Of a stretch of 64,000 nt of DNA, positions 8,405-17,450 are shown in pieces; the first letter of the stretch is position 1; each line of letters opens with the position of its first letter. The notes under the pieces are model-generated. The model made no database searches. It was not told where the DNA came from and saw only the letters and a program-made list of their open reading frames with translations. A program made the position numbers and the translations under genes. Source of the DNA: PALSA-1335 sp965231025 (lineage in GTDB: Bacteria > Patescibacteriota > Gracilibacteria > UBA1369); contig OZ246407.1 in the NCBI GenBank assembly GCA_965231025.1, positions 1,178,001 through 1,242,000 of the forward strand, in the 5' to 3' direction.

Positions 8405-8442
8405 CAAAGAGAATTAAGCGCAAGGCACTTACAAAACAAACC

Positions 8443-9102
8443 ATGAACATCAAAGGACTTATTTTTGATCTCGACGGGACTCTCGCACTCAGCCAGCAAT
8501 ATCACGTCCAGGCCTTTGCGGAAGTTTTCAAAAGGCACGGCCTTACCTACACCGCAGAAGACGACGGCCGATATGCCGGGAAAGGCTCCCACTGCACTTT
8601 TCCTGAATTTTTTGCCGAACACGGCATGAAAATCACGCCCGAACAGGTTGAACAGTACTCAAAAGAGAAGAAGGAGATTTATGATCGCCTCATTGCCGAC
8701 GCGACCATTCAACTCGTTCCCGGAGAAAAAAATTTCCTGGAAAACATGAAAAGCAGGGGCATGAAAATGATTGTTGCGACAGGAAACAAGATTGATGCGG
8801 CCAAACTCATCCTGTCAAAAATCGGCATCCTGGAGTTTTTCCAGGAAATTGTAACCAACTCCGAAGTAAAACACTCCAAACCTTTCCCGGACATTTTCCT
8901 CAAAGCCGCAGAAAAAATCGGCCTCAAGCCGGAAGAATGCGTCGTCTTCGAGGACGCCGTCAACGGGGTACAGGCCGCAAAAAGCGGCCACATTCGCTGT
9001 ATAGCCCTGCTCACCACCACCCCGGAAAAAATACTCGCCGATGCGGGTGCCGACCACATCGTGCACAATTACGACGAGGTGGCTGACAAGTTTCTTCAAT
9101 AA
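8443..9102 (+). CDS. HAD-superfamily subfamily IA hydrolase (beta-phosphoglucomutase-like)
   Basis: 219 aa. All HAD motifs are present: nucleophile motif DLDGT (9-13), motif II in MIVATGNK, the Lys of KPFPDIF (motif III) and the acidic motif IV VVFEDAVNGVQAAKS. A helical cap between residues about 18 and 85 places it in subfamily IA with phosphoglycolate phosphatases and beta-phosphoglucomutases. The GYGRYAGKGSHCTF-like cap residues do not settle the substrate. It is followed 31 nt later by phosphoketolase, so a sugar phosphate substrate is a reasonable inference. No Shine-Dalgarno before the ATG. Confidence 0.85.
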   Translation: MNIKGLIFDLDGTLALSQQYHVQAFAEVFKRHGLTYTAEDDGRYAGKGSHCTFPEFFAEHGMKITPEQVEQYSKEKKEIYDRLIADATIQLVPGEKNFLENMKSRGMKMIVATGNKIDAAKLILSKIGILEFFQEIVTNSEVKHSKPFPDIFLKAAEKIGLKPEECVVFEDAVNGVQAAKSGHIRCIALLTTTPEKILADAGADHIVHNYDEVADKFLQ

Positions 9103-9133
9103 ACAATACATATAAATTTAACCAAAAAAAAAT

Positions 9134-11668
9134 ATGGGCACAAAAGCTTCAAAGAAAAAACTGACCCGCCACGCGGCAAAGACAAAAAAAACAGCTCCGG
9201 CACTATCACAGGACCAGCGCGCCGTCGCCTGGCTTGAGAAATATCTCCGCTACGTTGATTACATCGGCGCGGCGCAGCTCTATCTCAAGGAAAACACCCT
9301 GCTCCGCAAGGAACTGAAAACCTCCCACATCAAAGAGCGTATCCTTGGCCACTGGGGCACGGTACCGGGACTGAATTTTATTTACGCCCACCTCAACTAT
9401 TTAATTTACAAACACCACGCTTCCATGATGTATGTGGTCGGCCCGGGACACGGAGCCCCGGCCGTAATAGCTAACCTGTTTGCGGAAAAAACCCTGGCCG
9501 ATTTTTACCCGGACCTCAATTGCGATGAGGAAGGAACCCACAAGCTCATCAAGATGTTCAGCTGGCCGGGCGGATTCCCCAGCCACACCAACCCCGGAAC
9601 CCCCGGAGCAATTCTGGAGGGCGGCGAACTCGGTTACTCGCTCGCTACATCCTACGGCGCCGTCCTGGACAACCCCGACCTCATCGTCGCCTGCGTCGTG
9701 GGGGACGGAGAAGCGGAAACGGGCCCCCTTGCCACCGCGTGGCACGGCAACAAATTTCTCAACCCCAAAACTTCCGGAGCCGTCCTGCCGATTCTCCACG
9801 TCAACGGTTATAAAATCACCGGTCCGACCATTTTCTCGACCATGAGCGACAAAGAACTCACCGATCTGTTCACGGGATACGGCTACGAACCGCTCATTGT
9901 GGACATCATGGAACCCGAAAAAGAAAACCCACACAAAAAAATGATCACCGCTCTGGAATACAGCTATCAGAAAATCCGCGAAATCCAGAAAAAAGCCCGT
10001 GCATCCAAAAAACCGCTGCTCAAACCGCGCTGGCCAATGATTGTCCTCCGCTCCCTCAAGGGCTGGACGGGCATCAAGAAAGCAGACGGGCACAAAGTGG
10101 AAGGCACCTACCACTCCCACGGTATTCCGATCGGCGACCCCCAGAAAAATCCCGCGCACTTCAAGCTGGTCAAAGACTGGCTGGAAAGCTATAAGGTCAC
10201 GGATCTCGTGGACTCGCACGGCTGTCCGCTCCCGTCCGTCCTTGAATTTGTTCCGAAGGGAAAGTACCGCATGGGCATGAACAAACACGCCCTCGGCGGA
10301 GAAATGATGAAAAAACTCAACCTGCCGAGCCTCAAAAAATATCGCATCTACCTGACCAAGCGAGGAGAACCACAAGTCGGAAACACCAAGCCGAGCGCCG
10401 AATATATCCGCGACATTTTCAAAACCAACAAGGACAACTTCCGCTTCTTCTGCCCCGACGAAACCGAATCCAACAAATATACCGCGCTCTTTGAAGTCAC
10501 CAAGCGCGCGTTCATGTGGCCGGTCCACAGCTTTGACGAAAACATCGGGCCGGAGGGTCGCGTGATGGAAGTACTCTCAGAGCACAATCTCCAGGGCTGG
10601 ATGCAGGGCTATGCCCTCACCGGCCGCCACGGCATGTTCGCCACCTACGAAGCATTCGCCACGATCATCGCGAGCATGGTGGACCAGTACGCCAAATTCC
10701 TCAAACAATCCAAAAAGGTGTCGTGGAGAAAACCGGTTCCATCCCTCAACTATTTACTCACCAGCGTAGGATGGAGACAGGAACATAACGGGTATTCCCA
10801 CCAGAACCCGAGCTTCGTGAGCAACATTCTGGAAAAACACGGAAAATTCTGCAGCGTGTACTTCCCTGCCGATGCCAACCAGCTTCTTGTCATCATGGAA
10901 GACTGCTTCAAACGCACCGACAGCATCAACGTGATCGTCGCCGGCAAACAGGTCATGCCCCAATGGCTTTCACTGGACGAAGCGCGTGAAGAACTCAAGA
11001 CGGGCGTGGGCATCTGGCACTGGATCAACCCCAAAGCCAGCAAAGATCCCGACGTCGTCATGGCCGCGGCAGGCGACGCGCTGGTCCAGGAATCCATGGC
11101 CGCGATCTCCCTGCTCAACAAACTCATGCCTGAACTCAACATCAGGTTCGTGAACGTCTCAGAACTCACCGCGCTGGGCGTGGGCGATGAAAAGCACCCA
11201 TTAAGCCTGAACCACGAAGACTTCTGCTGCACCTTCACCGAAGACAAACCAATCATCTTCAACTTCCACGGCTATCCGGAAGCCATCCGGAAACTCATTT
11301 ACGGCCGCGAGGCCATGGACCGCATCAGCGTGCACGGCTACATGGAGGAAGGCACGACCACCACGCCGTTCAACATGATGGTCATGAACAAAACCGACCG
11401 CTACAACCTCTGCCTCGACGTACTGGAAAAAGCGGCCAAACAGAATCCAAAATTCAAAGCCAAGGCCAAAGAACTCACGGCGTTCTTCCTCAAAAAACTT
11501 GCCGAACACGACAAGTACATCCTGGAATACGGCAAAGACATGCCTGAGGTTGAAAATTGGCACTACACCCGTCCTTTTGAACTCGTGGAAATGCCGGAAG
11601 GCATGATTTGCAAGCCGCACCTGGAAAAACCGGCTGCACAAAAACACGAACACAAAAAGAAAAAATAA
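9134..11668 (+). CDS. xfp: Xylulose-5-phosphate/fructose-6-phosphate phosphoketolase
   Basis: Thiamine-diphosphate enzyme that cleaves xylulose 5-phosphate (and often fructose 6-phosphate) with phosphate to acetyl phosphate plus glyceraldehyde 3-phosphate (or erythrose 4-phosphate). 844 aa, slightly long for the family (~790-830) because of a Lys-rich N-terminal extension (1-22) and a Lys/His-rich tail. Seen: GHWGTVPG (72-79), GPGHG (103-107), family signature EGGELGY (162-168) and the ThDP/Mg motif GDGEAETGP (190-198). Together with rpe, rpiA and the split transketolase it allows pentoses to be turned into acetyl phosphate and ATP. Preceded by a HAD phosphatase and followed after 4 nt by unknown genes. 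No transaldolase is in the window. Confidence 0.96.
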   Translation: MGTKASKKKLTRHAAKTKKTAPALSQDQRAVAWLEKYLRYVDYIGAAQLYLKENTLLRKELKTSHIKERILGHWGTVPGLNFIYAHLNYLIYKHHASMMYVVGPGHGAPAVIANLFAEKTLADFYPDLNCDEEGTHKLIKMFSWPGGFPSHTNPGTPGAILEGGELGYSLATSYGAVLDNPDLIVACVVGDGEAETGPLATAWHGNKFLNPKTSGAVLPILHVNGYKITGPTIFSTMSDKELTDLFTGYGYEPLIVDIMEPEKENPHKKMITALEYSYQKIREIQKKARASKKPLLKPRWPMIVLRSLKGWTGIKKADGHKVEGTYHSHGIPIGDPQKNPAHFKLVKDWLESYKVTDLVDSHGCPLPSVLEFVPKGKYRMGMNKHALGGEMMKKLNLPSLKKYRIYLTKRGEPQVGNTKPSAEYIRDIFKTNKDNFRFFCPDETESNKYTALFEVTKRAFMWPVHSFDENIGPEGRVMEVLSEHNLQGWMQGYALTGRHGMFATYEAFATIIASMVDQYAKFLKQSKKVSWRKPVPSLNYLLTSVGWRQEHNGYSHQNPSFVSNILEKHGKFCSVYFPADANQLLVIMEDCFKRTDSINVIVAGKQVMPQWLSLDEAREELKTGVGIWHWINPKASKDPDVVMAAAGDALVQESMAAISLLNKLMPELNIRFVNVSELTALGVGDEKHPLSLNHEDFCCTFTEDKPIIFNFHGYPEAIRKLIYGREAMDRISVHGYMEEGTTTTPFNMMVMNKTDRYNLCLDVLEKAAKQNPKFKAKAKELTAFFLKKLAEHDKYILEYGKDMPEVENWHYTRPFELVEMPEGMICKPHLEKPAAQKHEHKKKK

Positions 11669-11672
11669 ACAC

Positions 11673-12512
11673 ATGACCGATTCACCATACCGTACGCCGG
11701 AAACTCCCGCCGAAGAAAAAATCCTTGAACGTTTTCAGGAAATTTTCAGCGGGATCAAGAAACCGTACGACAGCAAATACGTGGCATCGACACATTACGG
11801 ATTTGGGCATATCTCCGTTTACCAAGACGCCGAAACAAACTATACGGTGGTTATCGGAGACCCCCAGAAACCTATCACCATCACGCTTACCGAGAACGAT
11901 GCGGGTCTGTCCCTCAGGGGATATGCCGGAATAGAATCAGCCAACAAACAGATCAACCGCTCAAAAATCGAATCGATCGTAAATGAAATACAGACCGCGG
12001 AAGAACTCACCCCGGATGCGGAAAAAACCATCAACGGCGAACCCCAAAAACGCCGGCAAGCCGTAGCGGAAATTCAAAAAAGAGGACATCAATCAAGTTA
12101 TTCACTCGTCAGCAACGTCACAAGACACGGACTCCTGTCGGTTGAACAAAGAGCGGACAACATACGAAATCCCGGAATAATCGCCATCGAACTGGAACAA
12201 GAAAAAACACGGCTGCGATTTTTCATGAACGAAGCCGGTGAAATTACAAAAATTGAGACCGAAAAAAACGGGGCGGACGGCAACCCATACAAAACACTCG
12301 ACATCCACCGGATCCGAGGAGGATTTTCAAAAAGGAAAGAACTCAAACCGGGATCCCCGGATTTCCAGACCGCGGTGAGATTATTGGACGAAAGCCTCGA
12401 AACCTTCAAACTTCCCTACTGGAACGATCAGGAAGATCCAGGACTGAAACGGGAAAAACTGGAAATCACCTCAACCGTCAGGGGAAAAATAAGAAAAAAT
12501 TATGACACCTAG
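11673..12512 (+). CDS. Hypothetical protein, first of three unknown genes after xfp
   Basis: 279 aa, unrecognised. Hydrophilic, Glu/Lys-rich, no signal peptide or membrane segment. A beta-rich N-terminal part (YGFGHISVYQDAETNYTVVIGD) is followed by a charged helical middle and a mixed C-terminus. It starts 4 nt after the phosphoketolase stop and overlaps the next gene by 11 bp, so it belongs to the same transcription unit. Confidence 0.7.
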   Translation: MTDSPYRTPETPAEEKILERFQEIFSGIKKPYDSKYVASTHYGFGHISVYQDAETNYTVVIGDPQKPITITLTENDAGLSLRGYAGIESANKQINRSKIESIVNEIQTAEELTPDAEKTINGEPQKRRQAVAEIQKRGHQSSYSLVSNVTRHGLLSVEQRADNIRNPGIIAIELEQEKTRLRFFMNEAGEITKIETEKNGADGNPYKTLDIHRIRGGFSKRKELKPGSPDFQTAVRLLDESLETFKLPYWNDQEDPGLKREKLEITSTVRGKIRKNYDT

Positions 12513-12951
12513 TATTCCGGATGAAAATCTGGAAAAACCTGAACAAAATGCCGCCTGGAGAAAACAAATCCTCCGGCAGATGATGCACGGCCTCAAGAGG
12601 CCGCTCATTACGGAAAAGGGATGGGAACTGATGTACAACCGATACTCCAAGGAATACTCGTTCATGATCGGGAATACCATCCTGTTCATTGACGCGAACG
12701 GAAACCCCGACGTCACCAAAATCCTTGATAACGGAAGAATAAGAACCTCCTCCCAAAAAGAAAAAATGGTCCGTCTGTTGGACACAGCACTCATGGAATA
12801 TGCGGCAAGCCATGCAATGAAGGCATTCGGCGAAAGCGAAGAAGACAATGATGAACCTTCCGGTCTGACCATTGACGTTCAACCGGAAAATCCGGCAGAA
12901 ACATCCACAAGGGGCGTCATCAAAAAAATCCGCCACAAACTAAAACTTTAG
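12502..12951 (+). CDS. Hypothetical protein, second of the trio
   Basis: 149 aa, unrecognised, soluble. It has a helical N-terminus (WRKQILRQMMHGLKR), a short beta-rich middle (YSFMIGNTILFIDANG), and an acidic then basic tail (GVIKKIRHKLKL). Overlaps the preceding gene by 11 bp, implying coupling. Function unknown. Confidence 0.65.
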   Translation: MTPSIPDENLEKPEQNAAWRKQILRQMMHGLKRPLITEKGWELMYNRYSKEYSFMIGNTILFIDANGNPDVTKILDNGRIRTSSQKEKMVRLLDTALMEYAASHAMKAFGESEEDNDEPSGLTIDVQPENPAETSTRGVIKKIRHKLKL

Positions 12952-12978
12952 GAAAACCCGACCTTAACAAACGAAAAG

Positions 12979-13566
12979 ATGGCACTCGAACGCCAGGAAT
13001 CTCGGACAGAATACAACCATGACCCCAGAATAAAAGCTTTGCAGGCCACACTCAAAAAAGCACTGGAGAAGTTGGGGCACACCATTGTATCGATGATGAG
13101 TACGGACAATAGCACGATTCATATCGAGACAGACAAAGCCTCCATCCATCTGTTGAATTTCTGGATCCCTCCGAAAAAGCCGCGCATCATCGAAGGAGAA
13201 ATGCTGATCGGAAGACACCTGACGCCAGAGGAAGATGAATGGCGCATGTCAACGATCCACAGCGATGACCCGGACGATCATAACAAATTCGAGAAGATAA
13301 TAAACCTCAAAGAGAAAAAATTGCAAAAACTTGTGGAAGGATTAAAAGGAACAGTTTTCACAAAAATTGAACAACTAGTGAACCCTGAGATCAAAAGACT
13401 TCACCCCAAGTTTACTTTCGAATTTGCTATCCCGTGGAAATCCCCGAAAATCACCGCGGCGACCGGGGCAGTGCACGGTGAAATTCAAAAAACTCTCGGT
13501 GACACCAGCCATCAGGGGCCGCTGCCTCAGGATGATGAAGACTTTGCCTGGACCGTTGAAAAATAA
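12979..13566 (+). CDS. Hypothetical protein, third of the trio
   Basis: 195 aa, unrecognised, soluble. Residues about 15-80 look like an alpha/beta unit (KALEKLGHTIVSMMS, then STIHIETDKASIHLLNFWIPP); a long basic helix (NLKEKKLQKLVEGLKG) follows. Ends 5 nt before the convergent transketolase C-half gene, with no room for a terminator hairpin between them. Confidence 0.65.
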   Translation: MALERQESRTEYNHDPRIKALQATLKKALEKLGHTIVSMMSTDNSTIHIETDKASIHLLNFWIPPKKPRIIEGEMLIGRHLTPEEDEWRMSTIHSDDPDDHNKFEKIINLKEKKLQKLVEGLKGTVFTKIEQLVNPEIKRLHPKFTFEFAIPWKSPKITAATGAVHGEIQKTLGDTSHQGPLPQDDEDFAWTVEK

Positions 13567-13571
13567 CCTGT

Positions 13572-14528
13572 CTAGACAGCCCCCTTCACCTGCTCATAAA
13601 TCCCGACGGCATCCAGTCGGTATTTTCTGTATAAATCTTCGGACTTGCCGGATTCCCCGAACCCGTCCATGCCCAGGCGTACGACTTTTGCCGGATATTC
13701 CGAACTCAGCGCTTCGCTCACCGCGGAACCGATACCCCCGATAATCTGATGATCCTCAACGGTAAAAATCCTGGAGGCCTGCTTTGCGCACTCAACAACC
13801 AGTGCGTCATCGAGCGGCTTGACCGAGGAAAGATTCACCACCATGGTCGAAACCCCGTCGCGCTCCAAAAGTTCGGCGGCCCGCAAACTGGAATGAAAAG
13901 TGTCCCCGCAGGAAAAAAGACAGACATCGGTGCCGGCCCGGTAGATATGCGCCCGTCCGAACTCAAACTTATACGTCTCATCGTAAAGATTCGTTGTCGG
14001 CGTATTGGCCAAGCGTAAATAGGTGGGACCGTAATCGTTCATCATGGCTTCAAGAATCTGCTTGGTCTGGACCCCGTCAGCCGGGCACGCAACCTTCATG
14101 TTGGGAATGGCCCGCATGAGGGCGATATCCTCGAGTGCCTGATACGTAGCCCCATCCTCTCCGCACAAAATTCCGCTGAATGCCCCAACAAACTTCACGT
14201 TGAGATGGGGGTACGCCACCGCGTTGCGGATCTGTTCCCAGGCCCGTCCGGTAATAAACATGGAAAAAGAACACAGAAAAGGGATTTTGCCGCGCACCGT
14301 AAACCCTGCCGCGGCGCCGATCATATTGGATTCGGCATTCCCGAAATTGAAATACCTGTCGGGGAAAGCCCTGGCAAAACCACCGAGATTCAAAAACCTT
14401 CCCGCGTTGGCGTCCAGAACGACCACATTCTTGTGCTTGGCGGCCAGCTTGATCATCGCATCGCCAAAAGCCTTCGCCGTTGAGGCAATTTCATCGTACA
14501 CCGGCTTGTTAAAAAGTCCCAAAGCCAT
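13572..14528 (-). CDS. Transketolase, C-terminal (pyrimidine/transketolase_C) subunit
   Basis: 318 aa covering the central pyrimidine-binding domain and the C-terminal domain of transketolase. Seen: an NFGNAESNMIGAAAGFTVRGK segment containing the Glu that activates thiamine diphosphate (in NAES), the FSMFITGRAWEQIRN helix, and a C-terminal domain with VVNLSSVKPLD and VEDHQIIGGIGSA. The N-terminal ThDP-binding half is a separate gene at 15618-16484, so the enzyme must assemble from two chains, as in many archaea and CPR bacteria. Unusually the halves are separated by lepB and a DUF192 gene. It exchanges two-carbon units between ketose and aldose phosphates. Confidence 0.92.
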   Translation of the reverse strand: MALGLFNKPVYDEIASTAKAFGDAMIKLAAKHKNVVVLDANAGRFLNLGGFARAFPDRYFNFGNAESNMIGAAAGFTVRGKIPFLCSFSMFITGRAWEQIRNAVAYPHLNVKFVGAFSGILCGEDGATYQALEDIALMRAIPNMKVACPADGVQTKQILEAMMNDYGPTYLRLANTPTTNLYDETYKFEFGRAHIYRAGTDVCLFSCGDTFHSSLRAAELLERDGVSTMVVNLSSVKPLDDALVVECAKQASRIFTVEDHQIIGGIGSAVSEALSSEYPAKVVRLGMDGFGESGKSEDLYRKYRLDAVGIYEQVKGAV

Positions 14529-14540
14529 AGTCGTTCACCG

Positions 14541-15095
14541 TTAAGATTCCAATCGAACCGCCGCTCCCCTTTGTATCCCCAGTTTATCGCTCAAACCGCC
14601 GTTCATTTCAAGCACATATTGTGCACTTTCACCCGATGGATACAAAACACACGGATCAACCCTGCAGGGCTGGGCATTTTTCTGGATGGAAACGACCTTC
14701 CAGTCTTTATCCATATAAATCATATCCAGCGGAATAAGCGTGTTTTTCATCCAAAAATTCAGCGGCTCCTCCCTCTCAAAAAGAAAAACCATTCCCTCCT
14801 CGTCCGCCATGTTCTCCCGATACATCAACCCCACTTCCCTTTCCTTAAAGGTTTTGGCGACCTGAACACTCAAACTGGTTTCCTTCCCATCAGACCCGGA
14901 AACAACAAGATTTTTCGTGGCGAGTTGCTGGGGTTTCCCCTCCGTGATCTGACGGGAAGAAGCGACGCCTGTCTGCTGGGATGATGAGATGTACGACAAC
15001 GTTGACGCTGAAGGATTATTGAGGACGCAACCGGCATAGGTACCAAGAACCAAAATGCCAAGCACGCCCAGAATATCCTTAAAAACATGATTCAT
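14541..15095 (-). CDS. DUF192 family exported protein, possible lipoprotein
   Basis: 184 aa. An N-terminal hydrophobic segment (7-22) ends in TYAGC, which may be a lipobox, although Tyr at -3 is atypical; a plain signal anchor is the alternative. Residues about 65-184 form a DUF192 domain with the usual landmarks: FKEREVGLMYRENMA, GMVFLFE, FWMKNTLIPLDMIYMD and a C-terminal SAQYVLEMNGG. The biochemical role of DUF192 is not firmly known. It lies 12 nt after lepB and 12 nt before the transketolase C-half. Confidence 0.85.
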   Translation of the reverse strand: MNHVFKDILGVLGILVLGTYAGCVLNNPSASTLSYISSSQQTGVASSRQITEGKPQQLATKNLVVSGSDGKETSLSVQVAKTFKEREVGLMYRENMADEEGMVFLFEREEPLNFWMKNTLIPLDMIYMDKDWKVVSIQKNAQPCRVDPCVLYPSGESAQYVLEMNGGLSDKLGIQRGAAVRLES

Positions 15096-15107
15096 AAAGC
15101 CAAAGCG

Positions 15108-15608
15108 TTAGATTTCAAAACCGAATTTCCCGACAATATCTTCCCTGGGGATAAAGGGGCGCTTAAAAAACCTCGAATCCCTGCTGTGTTCACGATTGTC
15201 GCCCAATACAAAGTATTTCCCCTGAGGAACGATAAAATCCTGGCCAAGTTCATTCTCATCGGACAAAAAACGTTCATTCGTCAGTTTGGTCGGCAGAACG
15301 TACGGCTCGCTGATCTTCCGCCGGATTCCGCTCTGCGGATCAAGAAGGTAAACTCCGTCCTTTTCCAGATGAATCTGGTCCCCTGGAAGACCCAAAACCC
15401 TCTTCACATAAAAATACCCGGGATCCTCATCCAGAGAAAACACCACGACGTCATAACGCGCGGGATCTTCGACCCGGTACGTCATACGGTCAACCATAAA
15501 AATCTCTCCGCTCTGCAGTGTGGGGAGCATGGAATCCCCCTCCACCAGAAAAGGCGAAAAGAATAACGTTTTCAGGATCGCATACAATAAAAACGGACCA
15601 AAAACCAT
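15108..15608 (-). CDS. lepB: Signal peptidase I
   Basis: Membrane-bound Ser/Lys protease that cuts signal peptides from exported proteins, of which this window encodes many. 166 aa. A single N-terminal membrane segment (3-20) is followed directly by the catalytic Ser26 in EGDSMLPTL, the catalytic Lys69 in YVKRVLGLPGD and the C-terminal VLGDNREHSRDSR box. The N-terminus is short, with little cytoplasmic leader. It lies between the two transketolase halves in the operon (9 nt after the N-half). Confidence 0.94.
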   Translation of the reverse strand: MVFGPFLLYAILKTLFFSPFLVEGDSMLPTLQSGEIFMVDRMTYRVEDPARYDVVVFSLDEDPGYFYVKRVLGLPGDQIHLEKDGVYLLDPQSGIRRKISEPYVLPTKLTNERFLSDENELGQDFIVPQGKYFVLGDNREHSRDSRFFKRPFIPREDIVGKFGFEI

Positions 15609-15617
15609 AACGGCTGA

Positions 15618-16484
15618 TTACAAATCCAGTAAAGACAACTCCTGCTCGAGCACGGGAATGGCAACCGCCATCTCCTCGTCGCTCAGGGGAACACCATGAT
15701 AAAAAGACTTGTTTTCGGCAAAACTCACGCCCTTGCCTTTGACGGTGTGGGCAATGATGACGGACGGCCTCCGCTGTACCTCAATGGCCCTTTCCAAAGC
15801 GGATAGCAACTCTTCAAAATTATGCCCGTCACGCACCGGCACGGTTTTCCAGCCAAAAGACTCAAATTTATCCACGATAGGATCCACGTTCATCACCGAA
15901 CGGGTCGGCCCCTCAATCTGAAGCCCGTTGTCATCAATGATCAGCACCAGGTTATCGAGCTTATAATGGGCGGCGGCCATGGCGGCCTCCCACACCTGCC
16001 CTTCCTGAAGTTCGCCGTCGCCGAGCAGGCAAAAAACCCGGTTATACTGCCGTTCGGCCTTCAATGCCATCGCGAGCCCGAGCGCCCCCGAAAGCCCGTG
16101 CCCGAGGGAACCCGCACTTAACACCACTCCTGGAATTTTTTGGACGGGATGACCCTGCAGCAGGCTGTTCATCTGAAAAAGATGATTGAGTTCCTCCCTT
16201 GGGAAAAAGCCGGTGTCGGCCAGAATCGCGTACAAGGCCGGGCACGCATGCCCTTTGGAAAGAATAAAATAGTCCTGCCCGTCCCACCCGGGTTTCTGCG
16301 GATCGAACTGCATCACCGGACGATCGTGAAATTTGCCGTAATACAAAGCGACCAGAATATCCACGGCCGAAAGAGAACTGCCGCTGTGCCCGAACCGGGA
16401 TTTATTCGTCGCGCGCAAAAGCTCAATCCTGAGGTGGAGGGATTTTTTACGCAGAAATTTCAGATGATCACGGAAAGACTCCAT
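15618..16484 (-). CDS. Transketolase, N-terminal (thiamine diphosphate-binding) subunit
   Basis: 288 aa matching the N-terminal domain of transketolase. Seen: GHSGSSLSAVDIL, KGHACPALYA, LSAGSLGHGLSGALG (catalytic-site His and Gly-rich region), and the ThDP/Mg motif GDGELQEGQVWEA followed by LIIDDNGLQ. It needs the C-terminal subunit encoded at 13572-14528 to form an active site. Its start lies 8 nt after the folK stop, so folate and pentose phosphate genes are joined in one transcription unit. Confidence 0.93.
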   Translation of the reverse strand: MESFRDHLKFLRKKSLHLRIELLRATNKSRFGHSGSSLSAVDILVALYYGKFHDRPVMQFDPQKPGWDGQDYFILSKGHACPALYAILADTGFFPREELNHLFQMNSLLQGHPVQKIPGVVLSAGSLGHGLSGALGLAMALKAERQYNRVFCLLGDGELQEGQVWEAAMAAAHYKLDNLVLIIDDNGLQIEGPTRSVMNVDPIVDKFESFGWKTVPVRDGHNFEELLSALERAIEVQRRPSVIIAHTVKGKGVSFAENKSFYHGVPLSDEEMAVAIPVLEQELSLLDL

Positions 16485-16492
16485 AAAGAGCG

Positions 16493-16972
16493 CTAAAGTA
16501 AGGTTACTTTACCTTCATCCCGGCACTCCTTCAAGAGCTGTTCAACCGTCTTTTGAAGCACCGGATGGACAAAATGCGGCGCAATTTCGGAAAGTGGAAC
16601 CAGGACAAACTTCCTGTCGGCAAGATGCCTGTGGGGAAGAGTTAATTCACCGTCATCCCGAACCAGATCACCGTAAAAAAGAATATCCAGATCCATCGTC
16701 CGCGGCCCCCATTTTTCCCCTCGCTCACGTCCCTGATTCCGCTCAATGGCGTGAAGAACGGTCAAAAGATCCTCGGGCGAACGGTCCGTTTTGACCTGCA
16801 CCGCGAGGTTATAAAAATCCGGCTGATCCTTTTTGCCGAACGGCTCGGTCACGTAAATCGAAGAACTCCGCAAAACGCGGATACCCCAAAACTCAAGATC
16901 AACCAGCGCTTTTTGCAGATTGGCGCCGCGATCCCCCACGTTAGAACCCAAACTGAGAAAAATTTGTTCCAT
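16493..16972 (-). CDS. folK: 2-amino-4-hydroxy-6-hydroxymethyldihydropteridine pyrophosphokinase
   Basis: Transfers pyrophosphate from ATP to 6-hydroxymethyl-7,8-dihydropterin, the step before dihydropteroate synthase. 159 aa, normal size. Motifs: LSLGSNVGDR (6-15), an SSSIYVTEPFG loop, FYNLAVQV, and the metal/ATP signature GPRTMDLDILFYGD with LTLPHRHLADRKFVLVPL. In an operon with pabB, pabC, folP and a PTPS-family enzyme; 15 nt after the PTPS gene and 8 nt before the transketolase N-half. Confidence 0.95.
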   Translation of the reverse strand: MEQIFLSLGSNVGDRGANLQKALVDLEFWGIRVLRSSSIYVTEPFGKKDQPDFYNLAVQVKTDRSPEDLLTVLHAIERNQGRERGEKWGPRTMDLDILFYGDLVRDDGELTLPHRHLADRKFVLVPLSEIAPHFVHPVLQKTVEQLLKECRDEGKVTLL

Positions 16973-16987
16973 GGTGAACGGCGGGAT

Positions 16988-17443
16988 TCACTCCCCGCGG
17001 TAGGTCACAAAACTCCCTGCGGTTTCCCAAAGCTTGATCTCGTGAAGACGCAAAGCGTTATCAAAAGGAGAAAGCTCCAGACCCTTGTCGGCATTTTTCT
17101 TGTCGAAATATGATTTCAGATCATCCCCGAAATTCGGATCATCAAGCTCCTTTTCAAGAAGTTTGTGCAGATCTTTCAGCTGATCCCACATCCAAACCAC
17201 AACCCTTTCCGCCGAAGGATTTTCGATGACATCGTTGAGCAGATGATGATCAATCCTGTCCAAAATCTGCTTCTTCACGATTCTTTTCAGGACGACAAAA
17301 TCGATGACCAACCCGTTGCTTTGGACCTTTCCCTCCACGGTAACCTGAAGCCGGAACGTATGCCCGTGCATGCGCTCGCACTTGCCGTAATAATTGGTGA
17401 GGAAATGCGCCGAATCGAAGGTAAACTCCTTGGTGACAAACAT
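16988..17443 (-). CDS. 6-pyruvoyltetrahydropterin synthase family enzyme with CExxHGH motif (predicted folate-type PTPS)
   Basis: 151 aa, T-fold enzyme. Zinc ligands His13, His26 and His28 are visible; the catalytic segment is C22-E-R-M-H-G-H. In this family CxxxHGH marks QueD-type activity and a Glu at the neighbouring position marks PTPS-III, which makes 6-hydroxymethyldihydropterin and replaces the aldolase FolB. The combined CExxHGH form has been described as potentially doing both. No folB is seen among the fol genes here, and this gene lies between folP (7 nt) and folK (15 nt), so a folate role is the best inference. A QueD role in queuosine synthesis is the alternative; no other que gene is in the window. 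Confidence 0.85.
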   Translation of the reverse strand: MFVTKEFTFDSAHFLTNYYGKCERMHGHTFRLQVTVEGKVQSNGLVIDFVVLKRIVKKQILDRIDHHLLNDVIENPSAERVVVWMWDQLKDLHKLLEKELDDPNFGDDLKSYFDKKNADKGLELSPFDNALRLHEIKLWETAGSFVTYRGE

Positions 17444-17450
17444 ATCGGAA

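Noticed and set aside
9401..10528. 375-codon ORF on the minus strand
   Set aside because: Antisense shadow of phosphoketolase; low-complexity Phe/Val-rich translation with no domain, while the plus-strand frame has all family motifs.
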